A DNA stretch of 64,000 bases from Vesta saturnalis (lineage: Eukaryota > Arthropoda > Insecta > Coleoptera > Lampyridae), in the NCBI GenBank assembly GCA_036346205.1, contig JARFJB010000384.1, positions 5,001 to 69,000 on the forward strand, given 5' to 3'. Under the pieces are notes generated by a model that worked only from the letters and a program-made list of their open reading frames with translations, made no database searches and had not been told where the DNA came from. Each line of letters opens with the position of its first letter. Within the stretch, counting starts at the first letter, position 1. Made by a program: the position numbers and the translations under genes. Positions 12,701-22,105 of the stretch are shown piece by piece.

Positions 12701-13297
12701 CTTATTATTGGTTTCAACAATGCTTTTATTTCCGTTGTACCAAATGGGAATACCTAATTGTTTTTTTTTATTATACCTAGATACAATCATTCCTTGTCTT
12801 GCTCAATCGGAAATTTAGAGATCTGAAATTCTCAAAATACCCGAAAAGTTCCTGTAAAATAAAGCATTTTATCAAACACAATTTTCTATAGGAACTAAAG
12901 ATAAAAAAAACTACGAGGAGTTCGATCTATGGACATTACTCAATTATTTAAATTCTTTGTTTCTTAGAAAAATACAGAATGTTATGTGATGATTACATTT
13001 AGGTCCTTATAAGAAAAACACAAAATTGGTCACTTATTTAATGTTAACAAGCCAATGAAGTATTTAGGTATTACATTCATAGTTTTCTTCTAATGACGTG
13101 CGGGCTCTATTTGGTTCTGATTCTGACATATTATTATTTAGTTTATGTAGAGGTTTATCTACAATAAAATATAAAAATGTGTTATAGTTCCACAGGAAAA
13201 GTGCTACGAGGATTGTCAAAAAGAAAACATCACAAATAATTGTCGGTAATAAAAAATGTACCTACTAAAAAAGATACATATTTTCTTGCTTCAGTAT
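9726..13297. other. Non-coding interior of the Mutator-like element
   Basis: No recognisable protein motif over 3.5 kb; the longest ORF (9969-10223, plus) resembles nothing known to me. It includes the diverged direct repeats annotated separately. A CG-richer patch with GAGCGAAGGGG and CTCGGCTCGAGACGG lies around 12310-12410 and has no assignable role. Confidence 0.5.
10690..11690 (+). repeat. Diverged direct repeats of about 520-610 bp spacing
   Basis: Related stretches recur. ACAGGTGGATT...TTTTTA is at about 10747 and 11268. CGATAAATCGATTTATTGTTA is at about 10774 and 11112, with a decayed third copy near 11300. A block of about 90 bp starting near CTGTGGCATATAGTAGGGTTACC recurs at 10988 and 11599. 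The spacing varies, so later insertions or deletions have occurred between the units. Confidence 0.6.
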
Positions 13298-14866
13298 TCA
13301 ACGTAACGGCTTATTTCTGTTGTATCTGCTATCGACAAGCTCAGGAAGTAAATAATCAAAATAAAATTTCGCCAGTTTTGAAACCATATTCGTTCTCCAA
13401 AAGTCTGTGTCTCTTTTAATCCTCTGAATAAATAAATCGTTAGGGATCCAAATACAAAAAAGACGAAAGTCCCTATTTGTGACTTCCAGTTGCCCTTGAA
13501 TCTGATAATAATAATCAGAATTGCACTTTAGAGCAACCTTGTTGTTATCCACAGTGCACTCTGTAACTTTGCCATTCAGAGCTGCTTCCAAAATAGTAGG
13601 GTATTCTCTTGCAGCAAAAGGACATTTTATTTCAATAATTCCATTCGCATCTACCAGTGCGTCTGGTGAAGCTCCTAAGTATGCCTGGGAAGGATGCACA
13701 AAAAATCCACATTCAGATAAAGAATTGTTTGGAAAGGCATTACGAATCTGTTCCATGGCAATTGCTTCATTATCTTTGCCCTATTTAGTTGAAGAAGCTG
13801 AAAACTTTTTGTACAAAATACTAATGACCGTTTTCGCACGAGGTGTTGTATCCTTAAGTTTGCAGATTCTGCCGAAATTAGAAGCTGTTAATCTTTTTAA
13901 ACGTTCACTTCTCCAACTCAAATTTTCGTATTGACCTCGACTTTCTCGTTCCAAATTTGAAATTTCACTTTTCGTTTTTTCTAAACTTTTCAAAAACTCA
14001 TCGGCTTTCAATTTATACGTTTCTGGGTTCATATCAGGTACATCGTCGTCTACTTCCATTTTCCCATAATTGTTATCTGGTCCAGTCGTACGTTTTTTGT
14101 TCCTTGACTCTAAGTTTAATTTACGTTTACATCTAAGTTGCCTTGTTCTATCCTTTTTGGACGCAAACCTTCTCAAATATTTCCCCGTTGGGCTACGCTT
14201 TATAATTTTTTTGGTCACTTTCGAGTGAAATTTTAATTGATTATTGAACGATGCTGCCGCCGCTTTGCACCTTACTTCATATGAGTCCCTCATCACAAAA
14301 TTGCACCGTTTTCCTCCAATGAATTTTGCAACAATAGAATTATATCTTTCTGCTAAATTATTATTTACATTGTAAAGTAAGCTGTCCACATGTTGAATGA
14401 CAAGCCTAACAGCATTTTTCAACCCATCCCATAAGCCACACAACTGCAAATCTTCAATATAATTTGTGTCATTTTCTTTTCTGGTACATTGAAACTGCCT
14501 AGTAGAACAATGTTCATGGTTTCCAAAAACATGATTGAGTAAATTGTGGAAATCTAAAATCATTTCCCGTTTCACTTCACTGGGCTTATTTGACGTAGAG
14601 AATTCTGTGGATCTTTTTTTAATTATACAATATAAAGAAATTCTCAATTGTTCCAAATTTTTTTCCACAATTTTGCGCATGGTTACAGGTACAACTCCTA
14701 TGTTGTTGATTCTGGTCTTGCTCAATTCTTTTATTCTATTGTTAAAATTTCTGCATATATGGTTGGTGCACTCAATTTTTTTAATAAGCGAATCTAGCCC
14801 ATACGGCCTAATAGTATTCAGCTTATCAAAGACACTACTATCTCCATCGCCTACAAACACATTCAA
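13298..14866 (-). pseudogene. Mutator-like transposase C-terminal half fused to YqaJ nuclease domain
   Basis: One minus-strand frame of 523 codons is interrupted only by a TAG at 13781. The N-terminal 220 residues carry the pattern of the arthropod Mutator-like transposase domain: VFVGDGDSSVFDKL, then IECTNHICRNF, and later NNLAERYNSIVAKFIGGKRCNF. A basic linker follows. Next come RSERLKRLTASNFGRIC and, after the stop, GASPDALV and GIIEIKCPFA. These are the YqaJ/lambda-exonuclease signature, with the catalytic Asp, Glu and Lys (D...E-x-K) present. The predicted role is transposition plus a DNA end-processing 5'-3' exonuclease. The upstream part lies at 14867-16053. The stop may make this an inactive copy, or could be recent. 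Confidence 0.8.
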
Positions 14867-16053
14867 ATATTACGGCCACTTACAAAAATAATACTTCTAC
14901 GAGTATATGTATCAACTATAACGGTCATAAGCAATGTCCCGGCATAGTGTAGACAACCAACACTTCTCCGATGCTATCCGAAAATGTTTGTATGGAAAAG
15001 GGGTGCAGTCAATAAGGTATTCAGTAATGCGTAAACGTAGCGTGCTAAGGAGAACTGGAAAAACATGTTTTTATTGTGGTTGCTTACACGTATGCCAAGA
15101 CTTTCATTTCCACGACAACTTTCCAATCATATATGCATACTTTACTCCATGCATAGCAATACTTTGTTTGAATCCCTCGGCGACTATATCTGCTCCATTG
15201 CATTTGCACTTCCTGACCAGTTCTTGTAGCAGATATGCTCAAGAATATCTTTTTTCATATTATCATGTTTAGTGCAAATAAGACAAAATGTGTTTCTTAC
15301 GCTAAGAAAAAGAATTTTTTGAGAGTGAAATCCCACTATACAAGCCTAAAAATTCGTTGTGTCAGCGAATCACATTTAAATTGTATTTATTTTCACACTT
15401 ACAACACCTGATAATGAGCTGTAGTTACATTTATAAGAACGCTTCGCCCAAGAGCCATCAACAACTACAGTGAGCAGTGGAATACCTTGGCTGTCAACAC
15501 TACCTCTTTGAATAGCAAGAGCTTTTTCTATTCGTACAGCCTCTTCCATTTCTTCTATAGCAACATCTCGTATATTATGATGGATATTTTTTTGTAGAGC
15601 AAAATAAGTAGCGGTTGACATAGTGGTCATATTCAGTAAAGCGCATTTCTCTTCCATCTGAGCAAAACTTTGACCCGTGCAGATATTTCCAAAAACCTGA
15701 ACAATACCCTCAACATTACAAAATTAACATCTATGAAAGTACAAAGTTGATAATACCATGGCGTCATTTATAGACATAACTTCACTATTATTGTTTCTGT
15801 CTGATTCTATAGTTTCTTCTTTTTGGCACATTGAACACTTGAAAAGCAAAGAAGTGTTGAATCCTTTGCGAATCTCCTTGACAAAGGTCATGTTTGTTGA
15901 AGAGCAACCAAACTTGTCATGGTCTCCAAAGTGTTTCATACAATCATGATGCAAAGTTTCTCTTAAAAGCCAAAATGGTACAACAAAGTAATTGTTTACA
16001 AACATTCGTATTTGCTCTTTATTTTTCTGTAACGTCATCCTAAGCGGTAACAC
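14867..16053 (-). pseudogene. Mutator-like transposase N-terminal part (broken or multi-exon)
   Basis: Three minus-strand segments belong to the same gene as the ORF that follows. Segment 16053-15724 contains two CxxC-like pairs (a CSMC pair and a Cys/His-rich stretch) typical of the N-terminal zinc region. Segment 15657-15376 contains the hallmark VVVDGSWAKRSYKCNYSSLSG. Segment 15270-14870 is a decayed stretch with IGARTG and KYC. Gaps between segments contain stops; short introns or deletions are both possible. The first 120 bp or so lies inside the right inverted arm. The VDGSWAKR motif is what links this gene to the Mutator-like family. Confidence 0.7.
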
Positions 16054-16225
16054 ACTATGGATCCATTTTTATGCGGAAGGTTATAACTTGCAATCGTTTC
16101 CAGGAATTTAGCTTAGTTGGATATGAATCATACCTTTAGCTGAGGATGGCACCCACTTTAGTGATAATAAGAATCTCAGAATAATAATCTAGGAAGCAAC
16201 TCTTCCAGCTAAGTCAATGAACCTC
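15900..16225 (-). repeat. Right inverted arm of the Mutator-like element
   Basis: Reverse complement of 9397-9725, best conserved over 16040-16225. It includes the 5' end of the transposase reading frame. Confidence 0.75.
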
Positions 16226-16669
16226 GCATCGCGTTTGGCTCTAACAACATCCGGTTTGTTTCCTGGACAGATTAATAAATTTCGCGTGTCTCTTCCAGTT
16301 TCCCCTACGCTGACCTGACATCTTCTTTTAACCGGACACTTCCTCTTTTTTATTATAAAATTTGTTGCCCTCTATATATTTTATTAAAACCTGCAACACC
16401 GATGACAAACAAACATGATAAGACCAATGGATGGTATGCTACCTCTAATGATGCTATAAGAAGGCGCTGCAAACTGTATGCTAACTTCTAATTACACGAC
16501 AAGATGTTGATAGCTTATAAATATACTACAAGGTGGCTTTGCAAACTGTATGCTAACTTCTAATTATAGAACAAGAGAGTCCTACATTTATTTATAATCT
16601 AAGCGAAACAACGAATTAACCCTTTAAGAGGTCGTGAAAAAGATATACAAGAGTTGAAAACTGGGGAGG
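16226..16669. other. Intergenic stretch
   Basis: No gene is visible. A block of about 35 bp (GCAAACTGTATGCTAACTTCTAATTA) occurs twice, near 16470 and 16535. Confidence 0.5.
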
Positions 16670-16749
16670 GAGGGTGTGTGGGTGGCTGTGTGGGTGGGTG
16701 GGTGTGTGTGTGTGGGTGCGTGTGTGCGTGCGTGTGTGTGTGTGTGTGT
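16670..16749. repeat. (TG)n/(TGGG)n microsatellite
   Basis: A compound GT-rich tract immediately upstream of the TATA box of the small spliced gene. Confidence 0.9.
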
Positions 16750-16757
16750 TATATAAG
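16750..16757 (+). promoter_or_regulatory. TATA box of the small spliced gene
   Basis: TATATAAG lies 50 nt before the ATG at 16807. Transcription would be expected to start near 16780. The immediately upstream (TG)n tract could influence chromatin or length-dependent expression. Confidence 0.5.
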
Positions 16758-16806
16758 TAGATTCTTTTTGATCGTTGAGATTACGCTCTGAAACTAACTC
16801 AAGAAG

Positions 16807-17234
16807 ATGTGGGCACCTGTAGAAGGAAAAGTCTTAGTAAGTATTCATTATTATATTTTATTATTTTCATTAATCTTATACATTTGTTACAGAAGCAGTA
16901 CTTTTGCAAAAATTGCGGCAAACAGCTAGAGGTTGCTGCGAGAGTCACACAAAGCACGAATTGTTGGTCGTATGGTATAAGCCGCTGTTCTGCAATGTGT
17001 ACACCTGTCATAGCGTGTGACGATGAATATTATTCCGAGTACGCCGCCTTAACGGTCGCCACTAAAGTGTGTAAAGACGCTGACTCATATCTTTACGTTT
17101 CCATGGGCAATGCGGTAACCATGGGAGTGATTGGATATGGGTCAAGTGGGGACGATATCCGTATCATGTACGCTATACTAGAGCAGGATGACGGCGTGTA
17201 TCCAACCACCGTTGACGAGGTTCTTAGGATTTGA
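16807..17234 (+). CDS. Compact spliced gene of unknown function, 123 residues
   Basis: The ATG at 16807 opens a 10-codon exon ending at 16836. A 56-nt intron (GTAAGT...TTACAG, 16837-16892) follows, then an open exon 16893-17234 in the same phase. The product begins MWAPVEGKVL, has a CxxC pair (FCKNCGK) after the junction, more Cys residues (CWS, CSAMC, AC, VC), then an uncharged G/S/V stretch and an acidic end with a C-terminal DEVLRI. This looks like a small Cys-rich, possibly zinc-binding protein. A TATA box at 16750 and a polyA signal at 17520 frame it. A further exon after an acceptor at 17384-17385 is possible. It has no stops, unlike every neighbour. I do not recognise the family; host, viral or transposon origin all remain open. 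Confidence 0.5.
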
Positions 17235-17519
17235 TAGAAGATTAGGAGTGCTTCATTACGTAGGTTAGGCCCTGCTGGCAAAGCAACTTACTTAATATTT
17301 GTTTAGAGTTAGATGTTAAAACCATTATTGTTGTTACATATAATATATTATGAAACCTTTTATCTTTTCATTTCCTCTATAACAGCTGCGGAAACGAAAA
17401 AGGTATAGCGGAACGCCAAAAACAAGCACGGAAACATGATTCGTACTACAGAAATCCTTCAACAACTGTATAATATACCGCTAGATAATGGTCATAAACC
17501 AACTACAATAAACTTTTAA

Positions 17520-17525
17520 AATAAA
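17520..17525 (+). terminator. Polyadenylation signal AATAAA
   Basis: A canonical AATAAA about 285 nt after the stop of the small spliced gene, preceded by CAATAAAC at about 17507. Confidence 0.45.
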
Positions 17526-17668
17526 GCACGAGCAAACAATGGGGCTGAGACTCTAGGACAAGTAGCGGAGTCCTGTAAGATAGTATGGAGCTCACTGTAT
17601 TAGAACCTATTCTGATGGAAAAAATGGGTTCCAAGATAGCGCTAAGTTGTAGTACAACCATGTGGCAT

Positions 17669-17785
17669 GGGGACGACCAATCAGATGAAAGCTGCTGCGT
17701 GGGAGACGACAAATCAAATGCAAGCTGGATAGGGCTGGGGGACGACCAATCAAATCGTGTATTTTTATTTATCGTTTATATAAAA
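17669..17785 (+). promoter_or_regulatory. Triplicated CCAAT-type boxes followed by a TATA box
   Basis: Three units of about 35 bp contain GGGGACGACCAATCAGATG, GGAGACGACAAATCAAATG and GGGGACGACCAATCAAATC. TTTATATAAAA follows near 17774. This arrangement resembles an RNA polymerase II core promoter or the U3 of a solo LTR. No gene starts downstream within 600 bp, so its target is unknown. Confidence 0.4.
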
Positions 17786-17829
17786 TTAAGCGTTTCGATA
17801 ACGATTATAGTTAATTGTCCTTAGTAAAT

Positions 17830-18695
17830 AGTAATAGCTGTGGTGTTATTTATTAAAACAACCTCTTGTGGTCACTTACTTTATCTTACTGCCTGCGTTA
17901 CACGCCTTTGTCAGTACGCACAGGCAACGGGCGTATGACTACATTTTACCCACATTACATCTTTCCCTTACATATTGTAATTATCCTTTGTTTTACCTTT
18001 TTTAATAAAAATCTTCATAATTTAAACGTTCAATAGGTTTAACTACTCTTGCGTACCCGGTGATATAGTTCTCTGACTTGCATTCTGATTGACCTATTTG
18101 TTATTATATGTTATAAACTTTGTTTGATTCTCATCCCTTGATTGAACGTGGATATCTTGCATATTACGTCTCTTAAATCTATTATTTACATCATTCTTAA
18201 TTACCACTGAGCTACGTATCTTTCATTTAACCCGTTTGATTTGAGATAGTAGCCACTACTTGTTATTACTTCAAAATTCCAATCTTTTTCAACATTTCTT
18301 TCAGTACATTGACAACCTCTGACGATTCTTTTGATCGTATTATTTTCAGTTTTACCCATTTTGGGAAATACTCTTTTGCAAATAGATAACACTTGGCGTA
18401 TTGTAAAATATCACCTATTGTCTCAAACGGTAAACTTGAAATAGTATGTATGTATTACCAAAACAAGGAATAATATGCACTTCAACATGTAGAAATATGC
18501 GCATATATTTGCTTTAAAAATAATCAAAATATGCACCAAATATGCATGACTTCCTATTAAAATAAACAATTTTCCTTGAATTATGTACTTAAAACAACAG
18601 TTATCAGCAACTGCTTAGTTTATTTTTACAAAAATAAACAAAATATAACTAAAAGCTAGTTAATACTAAACATTCGTAAGTCTCACAACACCATA
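17830..18695. other. AT-rich stretch; probable 3' flank of the hAT element
   Basis: No gene. Repeated ATATGCA/ATATGCG words at 18470-18560 resemble the subterminal motifs also seen at 20530-20640 on the other side of the hAT transposase, which suggests both belong to that element. Confidence 0.45.
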
Positions 18696-19216
18696 TAAAA
18701 TAATCTTAACTTATTCGTAATTATTTATTTAAACTTGGAAAGTAGTTTTCTAATTTTAATCTCTATTTTTTAACGAACTATAACAATGGATAATTAAATG
18801 TTTTTTTCTAAATTAGCTACAAGAAAAGACTGCCTTTTGTCGGTTGAAATATTTTTATTATACAGAAAACGTCTTTCCACAACGTAATTGGAGCATTTTT
18901 TAAATTGCTAATAATCTCCGAATTTAAAGAAATTGGATCGTTGTCAAATTTAGCTTTTAAAATTTGAATGATTTCAATAAGAGTCTTAAATCCTTCGTTT
19001 TTATTTAAGACCTGTTAGATTAAACTTTAGACATTTTGAGTTTTTTCGATTGGTTCTATTAAAGGAACTTCTGCTGCTTGTAACTGTGTAAGAGTGGTAC
19101 CAACAAAGGCATAATTACCTTTAATAAATTTTAGTCGATGTGATCTTTTCAACAAAAGCTTTGATTCTTTGATTGTGCTGGAGCAGTCGTCAAATTTTAT
19201 TAAAATTGCATAAGAC

Positions 19217-19261
19217 AACGAGATGGGATACGTGGTTGGATACCACGTATCCCATCTCGTT
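19217..19261. repeat. Perfect 19-bp inverted repeat (hairpin)
   Basis: AACGAGATGGGATACGTGG is followed by the 7-nt loop TTGGATA and its exact reverse complement. It sits inside the decayed hAT coding region, at the 5' end of the 19218-19027 segment, where transposase codons are missing. Confidence 0.9.
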
Positions 19262-20123
19262 ATGAGTGGTTTTGGGGATTAAGGAATATATTATTTCACT
19301 TATTAATTAAATTATTAGCTAAAGGAAATTCGTCTCTAATTTTTTCGGCAACCCTGTTTACCCCATGCGGCAGTCCAGTAGTGTGTATCAATTTTCAAGT
19401 TTTATCCTACTTTTAACATATATGGGGCTGCGTCTGAAAGCATTAAATTGTTTTTTTTTTATGGGAACCGTTTCCGGTAGAAAAGTTTGATAAACTTTCA
19501 CTTACAAATCTAGCAACTGTAACACTGTCAGTTGTTCTGGGTTCTTTTGAATTAATTAACTAGGGCTTACAAGATTTTTCACAATTTAAAACTCCAATAA
19601 TTAAATTTGCAATATATCGCCTGCAGCTATCAGTAGTCTCATGAACAGAAAAATATATGTACTTATTTCCAATTATATCGTCAATCGAAGTCATGGTTTT
19701 GACGTAAACTTTATCTACATACTTTTTTCTTAACGTACTTTGATCGGGCACATGTTTATTGATGAATTTTTCTAAGAATAAATTAAAACTCGGGTTTAAT
19801 AAGTTTGTAAGATGTATGTTAGCACTAATTAAAGTATCACATAAATCAAAATTGAATTTTTCTTGAAGATTCAGCTTCGATGAGATACCCAAAGATTCCC
19901 GTAGAGGTAATTGCAGTGTAGTTCGTTTACAGTTGGCTTGATGCGAAGCCGTCTTTGTTTGTTGAATCACTTGAAACTTTTTATCAGAAGTAATCTGTAT
20001 CAATGAAACCTTGCTTAGTTTTCTGGGTAGGTACCTATAATCAAAAAACATGCTATTAATTCTCACCATTTTACTGCAGGCTTTACAAAAAACTTTCTTT
20101 GTTTACAAAGAGTTCGAGACAAC

Positions 20124-20245
20124 TGTTGATCCACAAATGAACTAAAGAGCTTCCTTTTTGACATTTTAACGTGCATTACTGAACAATCGTTGATCCACAA
20201 ATGAACTAAAGAGCTTTTTTTTGGCATTTTAACGTGTATCATTGA
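20124..20245. repeat. 65-bp tandem duplication in the hAT N-terminus
   Basis: Two head-to-tail units start with GTTGATCCACAAATGAACTA at 20124 and 20189. They duplicate the part of the transposase that reads WINDCSV/HVKMSK. The two units differ at only a few positions, so the duplication is recent. Confidence 0.85.
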
Positions 20246-20281
20246 ATTTAAAATTAATTGAACGCTTAAGTCACTGTTCAC

Positions 20282-20939
20282 AAGCTCAATTCAAAAGAAA
20301 ATGGGACTAATTAAATGCCGCAACAAATGCAGATATAAAGTTATTTGTTCAATAGTCATCATTTATGACTCATAAATACTCATAAATACTAAAACCCTGG
20401 GTTTGTTTACTTTAAAAACATGCACGGTTACGATAGCCGGTGGTTGAGAATAAAGCAAAAGTTTCTTGTTTCGCAAACAATTTTATAATAGGCCAGCAGA
20501 CAAAGATTATTCGGCATTAACACATGGAGCAAATATGCTTGAATATGCTCTTGATAAAATTTCATGCACTGGGGTCCTGAGCTACGCAAAATGTGCAAAA
20601 ATTAATTGGAGTAATTAACTCCATTTAGGTTAATATGCGCAGATTCAAAACCACAGATCTCACATTATTAATTTAGAACATGCATTTACATAAAATCACT
20701 GCGTTTGTAATAACATTGGTTCGTTTAAATTGTGGTTGTGATATTTTTGAAATACGCTGCAATCCATTATCACTTGTTTTATCAATCCATACCTGGCCAA
20801 TAAAATAATGATTTTTGTCGTTCTTGATTTTCAGTATTCCTATGAAATATATGAACTTTCTTACAATTTTTTTTCAAAGCATCTGAAACAATTATCGCAT
20901 TAGTGACGAACAATAAATTATCTTCAAAAATTATGTCAT
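20282..20939. other. 5' flank of the hAT element and AT-rich DNA
   Basis: Contains ATATGC-type words and GGGGTCCTGAGCTACGCAAAA near 20572, which resembles a hAT terminal repeat. No matching end was found on the left by eye. Confidence 0.4.
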
Positions 20940-21590
20940 TTAGTAGTAAAATTTTACGTTTTGTTCCACTTTATTTATGGATTTTGGCCACCCATATTTA
21001 CAAAAATAAATTAATTTATTTAATACAGGATCCTGCATTGCTTCACATTTGAGCTGATTTTTTACTTCATCATCATCATCAAAATGAAGTTTATCTGCTC
21101 CTGAGTAAGCCCTACTTATCACATCTGCTATGTACATTTTACGGTTTATGATCTGTTTGTATGGCAACTTTCTTTCCATACATGTAGTGATGGAATCGTT
21201 TCTGTTCCCGATAAACTTTGAGACGCGAAAGACGCCGGTTTCTTGCAACGACACACAACCATTTCCATTTCAGTTTGGATTATTTTTTAGCAGCTAAAGA
21301 AAGGAATAGGCAACATGAATAACGCATGAACGCATGTGCTGTACGGAATGGTGGTGGTTTTTCAATATTTTCTGTTAGGTTACAGTAGTTCTGTTTATCT
21401 AATCTACTTCCGTTAGGTTACAGTAGTTTTGGTTATCTAATCTAAACTAGATAAACAAAAAGTACCGATGCCCGAACAGCGCATGCGTTATTCATGGAGC
21501 CTATTCCTATCTTTAGCTGCTACCGATTATTTTCTTTTCAATTGTCAAAATTTTGAAACACAGGAGCATTACAAATTAATTGTTTAGTTT
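20940..21590 (-). pseudogene. Ty3/Gypsy RNase H/linker fragment split by a MITE
   Basis: Before the MITE (minus strand, about 21590-21525) the frame reads LICNAPVFQNFDN. This is the start of a Gypsy RNase H region. After the MITE, 21254-20940 gives decayed RNase H, then MYIADVISRAYSGA (the RNase H to integrase connection) and DPVLNKLIYFCKYGWP. Reverse transcriptase and integrase are not present nearby. The reading frame shifts at least twice, so the fragment is dead. Confidence 0.65.
21286..21524. mobile_element. 239-bp MITE with inverted ends and 8-bp target duplication
   Basis: About 60 bp at each end form inverted repeats (TTTAGCAGCTAAAGAAAGGA on the left, GGTAGCAGCTAAAGATAGGA in reverse complement on the right). 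The element is flanked by a perfect 8-bp direct repeat GATTATTT at 21278-21285 and 21525-21532. An 8-bp duplication points to mobilisation by a hAT- or P-type transposase. The interior carries a 41-bp tandem duplication (GTTAGGTTACAGTAGTT units at about 21376 and 21413). Confidence 0.88.
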
Positions 21591-21599
21591 CATTTAAAC

Positions 21600-22105
21600 A
21601 TTTAGTGTGTAAGTAATATAACCAAACATATTCTAGATGTTTCTTTAAACACAGTAACATTTGGTATAATTTGATTCAAATAATATTGGGTATGACTCAT
21701 TCTTAAAATTACACGAACAGATTTAGGCGACGTAAGACTTCATTACATCAGCAAAGTATCTTTTAGTTAATATATTTATTGGCAGATGTCTCCACATAAA
21801 TTTCCAAAAAATGTCAAAGTGTTTATATTTTAAAGTAGAACAATTATCCATTATATCCACTTATATAATTGATATGGTCACAAACATTTTGCTGCGACAG
21901 TGAATTGTTATATTGTAGGACATGCTTTAATTATAATTGCATACTATCATAATACATAACCTATATATTTATAAGTAAACAAATACCTTTCCTGTTTATT
22001 ATAAATTAAATCATTTGAGGGGGAAAATTGCAATTATAGTGTGTTATTCTCAAGATTTATAATAACCCTTCTAGAAGTATAATTATTGCTTTGTAATCGA
22101 CATAA
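21600..22105. other. AT-rich stretch without a gene
   Basis: No recognisable feature. Confidence 0.5.

Larger units (their letters stand above)
9397..16225 (-). mobile_element. Mutator-like DNA transposon with YqaJ nuclease, bounded by long inverted arms
   Basis: The segment 9397-9725 aligns with the reverse complement of 15900-16225. The outer ends read GGGGTTTATTAACCTAGCTG (left) and GAGGTTCATTGACTTAGCTG (right, reverse-complemented). Long shared blocks follow, such as CTAGATTATTATTCTGAGAT. Between the arms lies a minus-strand gene for a Mutator-like transposase joined to a YqaJ nuclease (13298-16053). The right arm contains the first codons of that gene, so the left arm carries a degenerate second copy of the N-terminus facing it. 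No 9-bp target duplication is visible at the ends chosen. The element is about 6.8 kb. The transposase has one in-frame stop plus damage in its 5' part, so this copy is probably inactive. Confidence 0.7.
18700..20281 (-). pseudogene. hAT-family transposase (CGBP1-like) remnant
   Basis: The minus strand encodes, in shifting frames, an N-terminal piece (20281-20063). Next is a long segment, 20069-19560, with SANIHLTNLLNPSFNLFLEK, VPDQSTLRKKYV and the catalytic-region block SVHETTDSCRRYIANLIIGVL. Then come LMLSDAAPYM near 19430 (second catalytic Asp region) and IKFDDCSSTIKESK (19218-19027). A decayed C-terminal dimerisation part lies around 18990-18750. The block order matches hAT transposases related to CGG-repeat-binding protein 1 in arthropods. 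The usual VSIDETTD is VSVHETTD-like here, so the first catalytic Asp is replaced by His. With many stops and an inserted hairpin it is inactive. Confidence 0.8.

Noticed and set aside
13521..13934. 137-codon plus-strand ORF
   Set aside because: Antisense shadow of the YqaJ nuclease frame.
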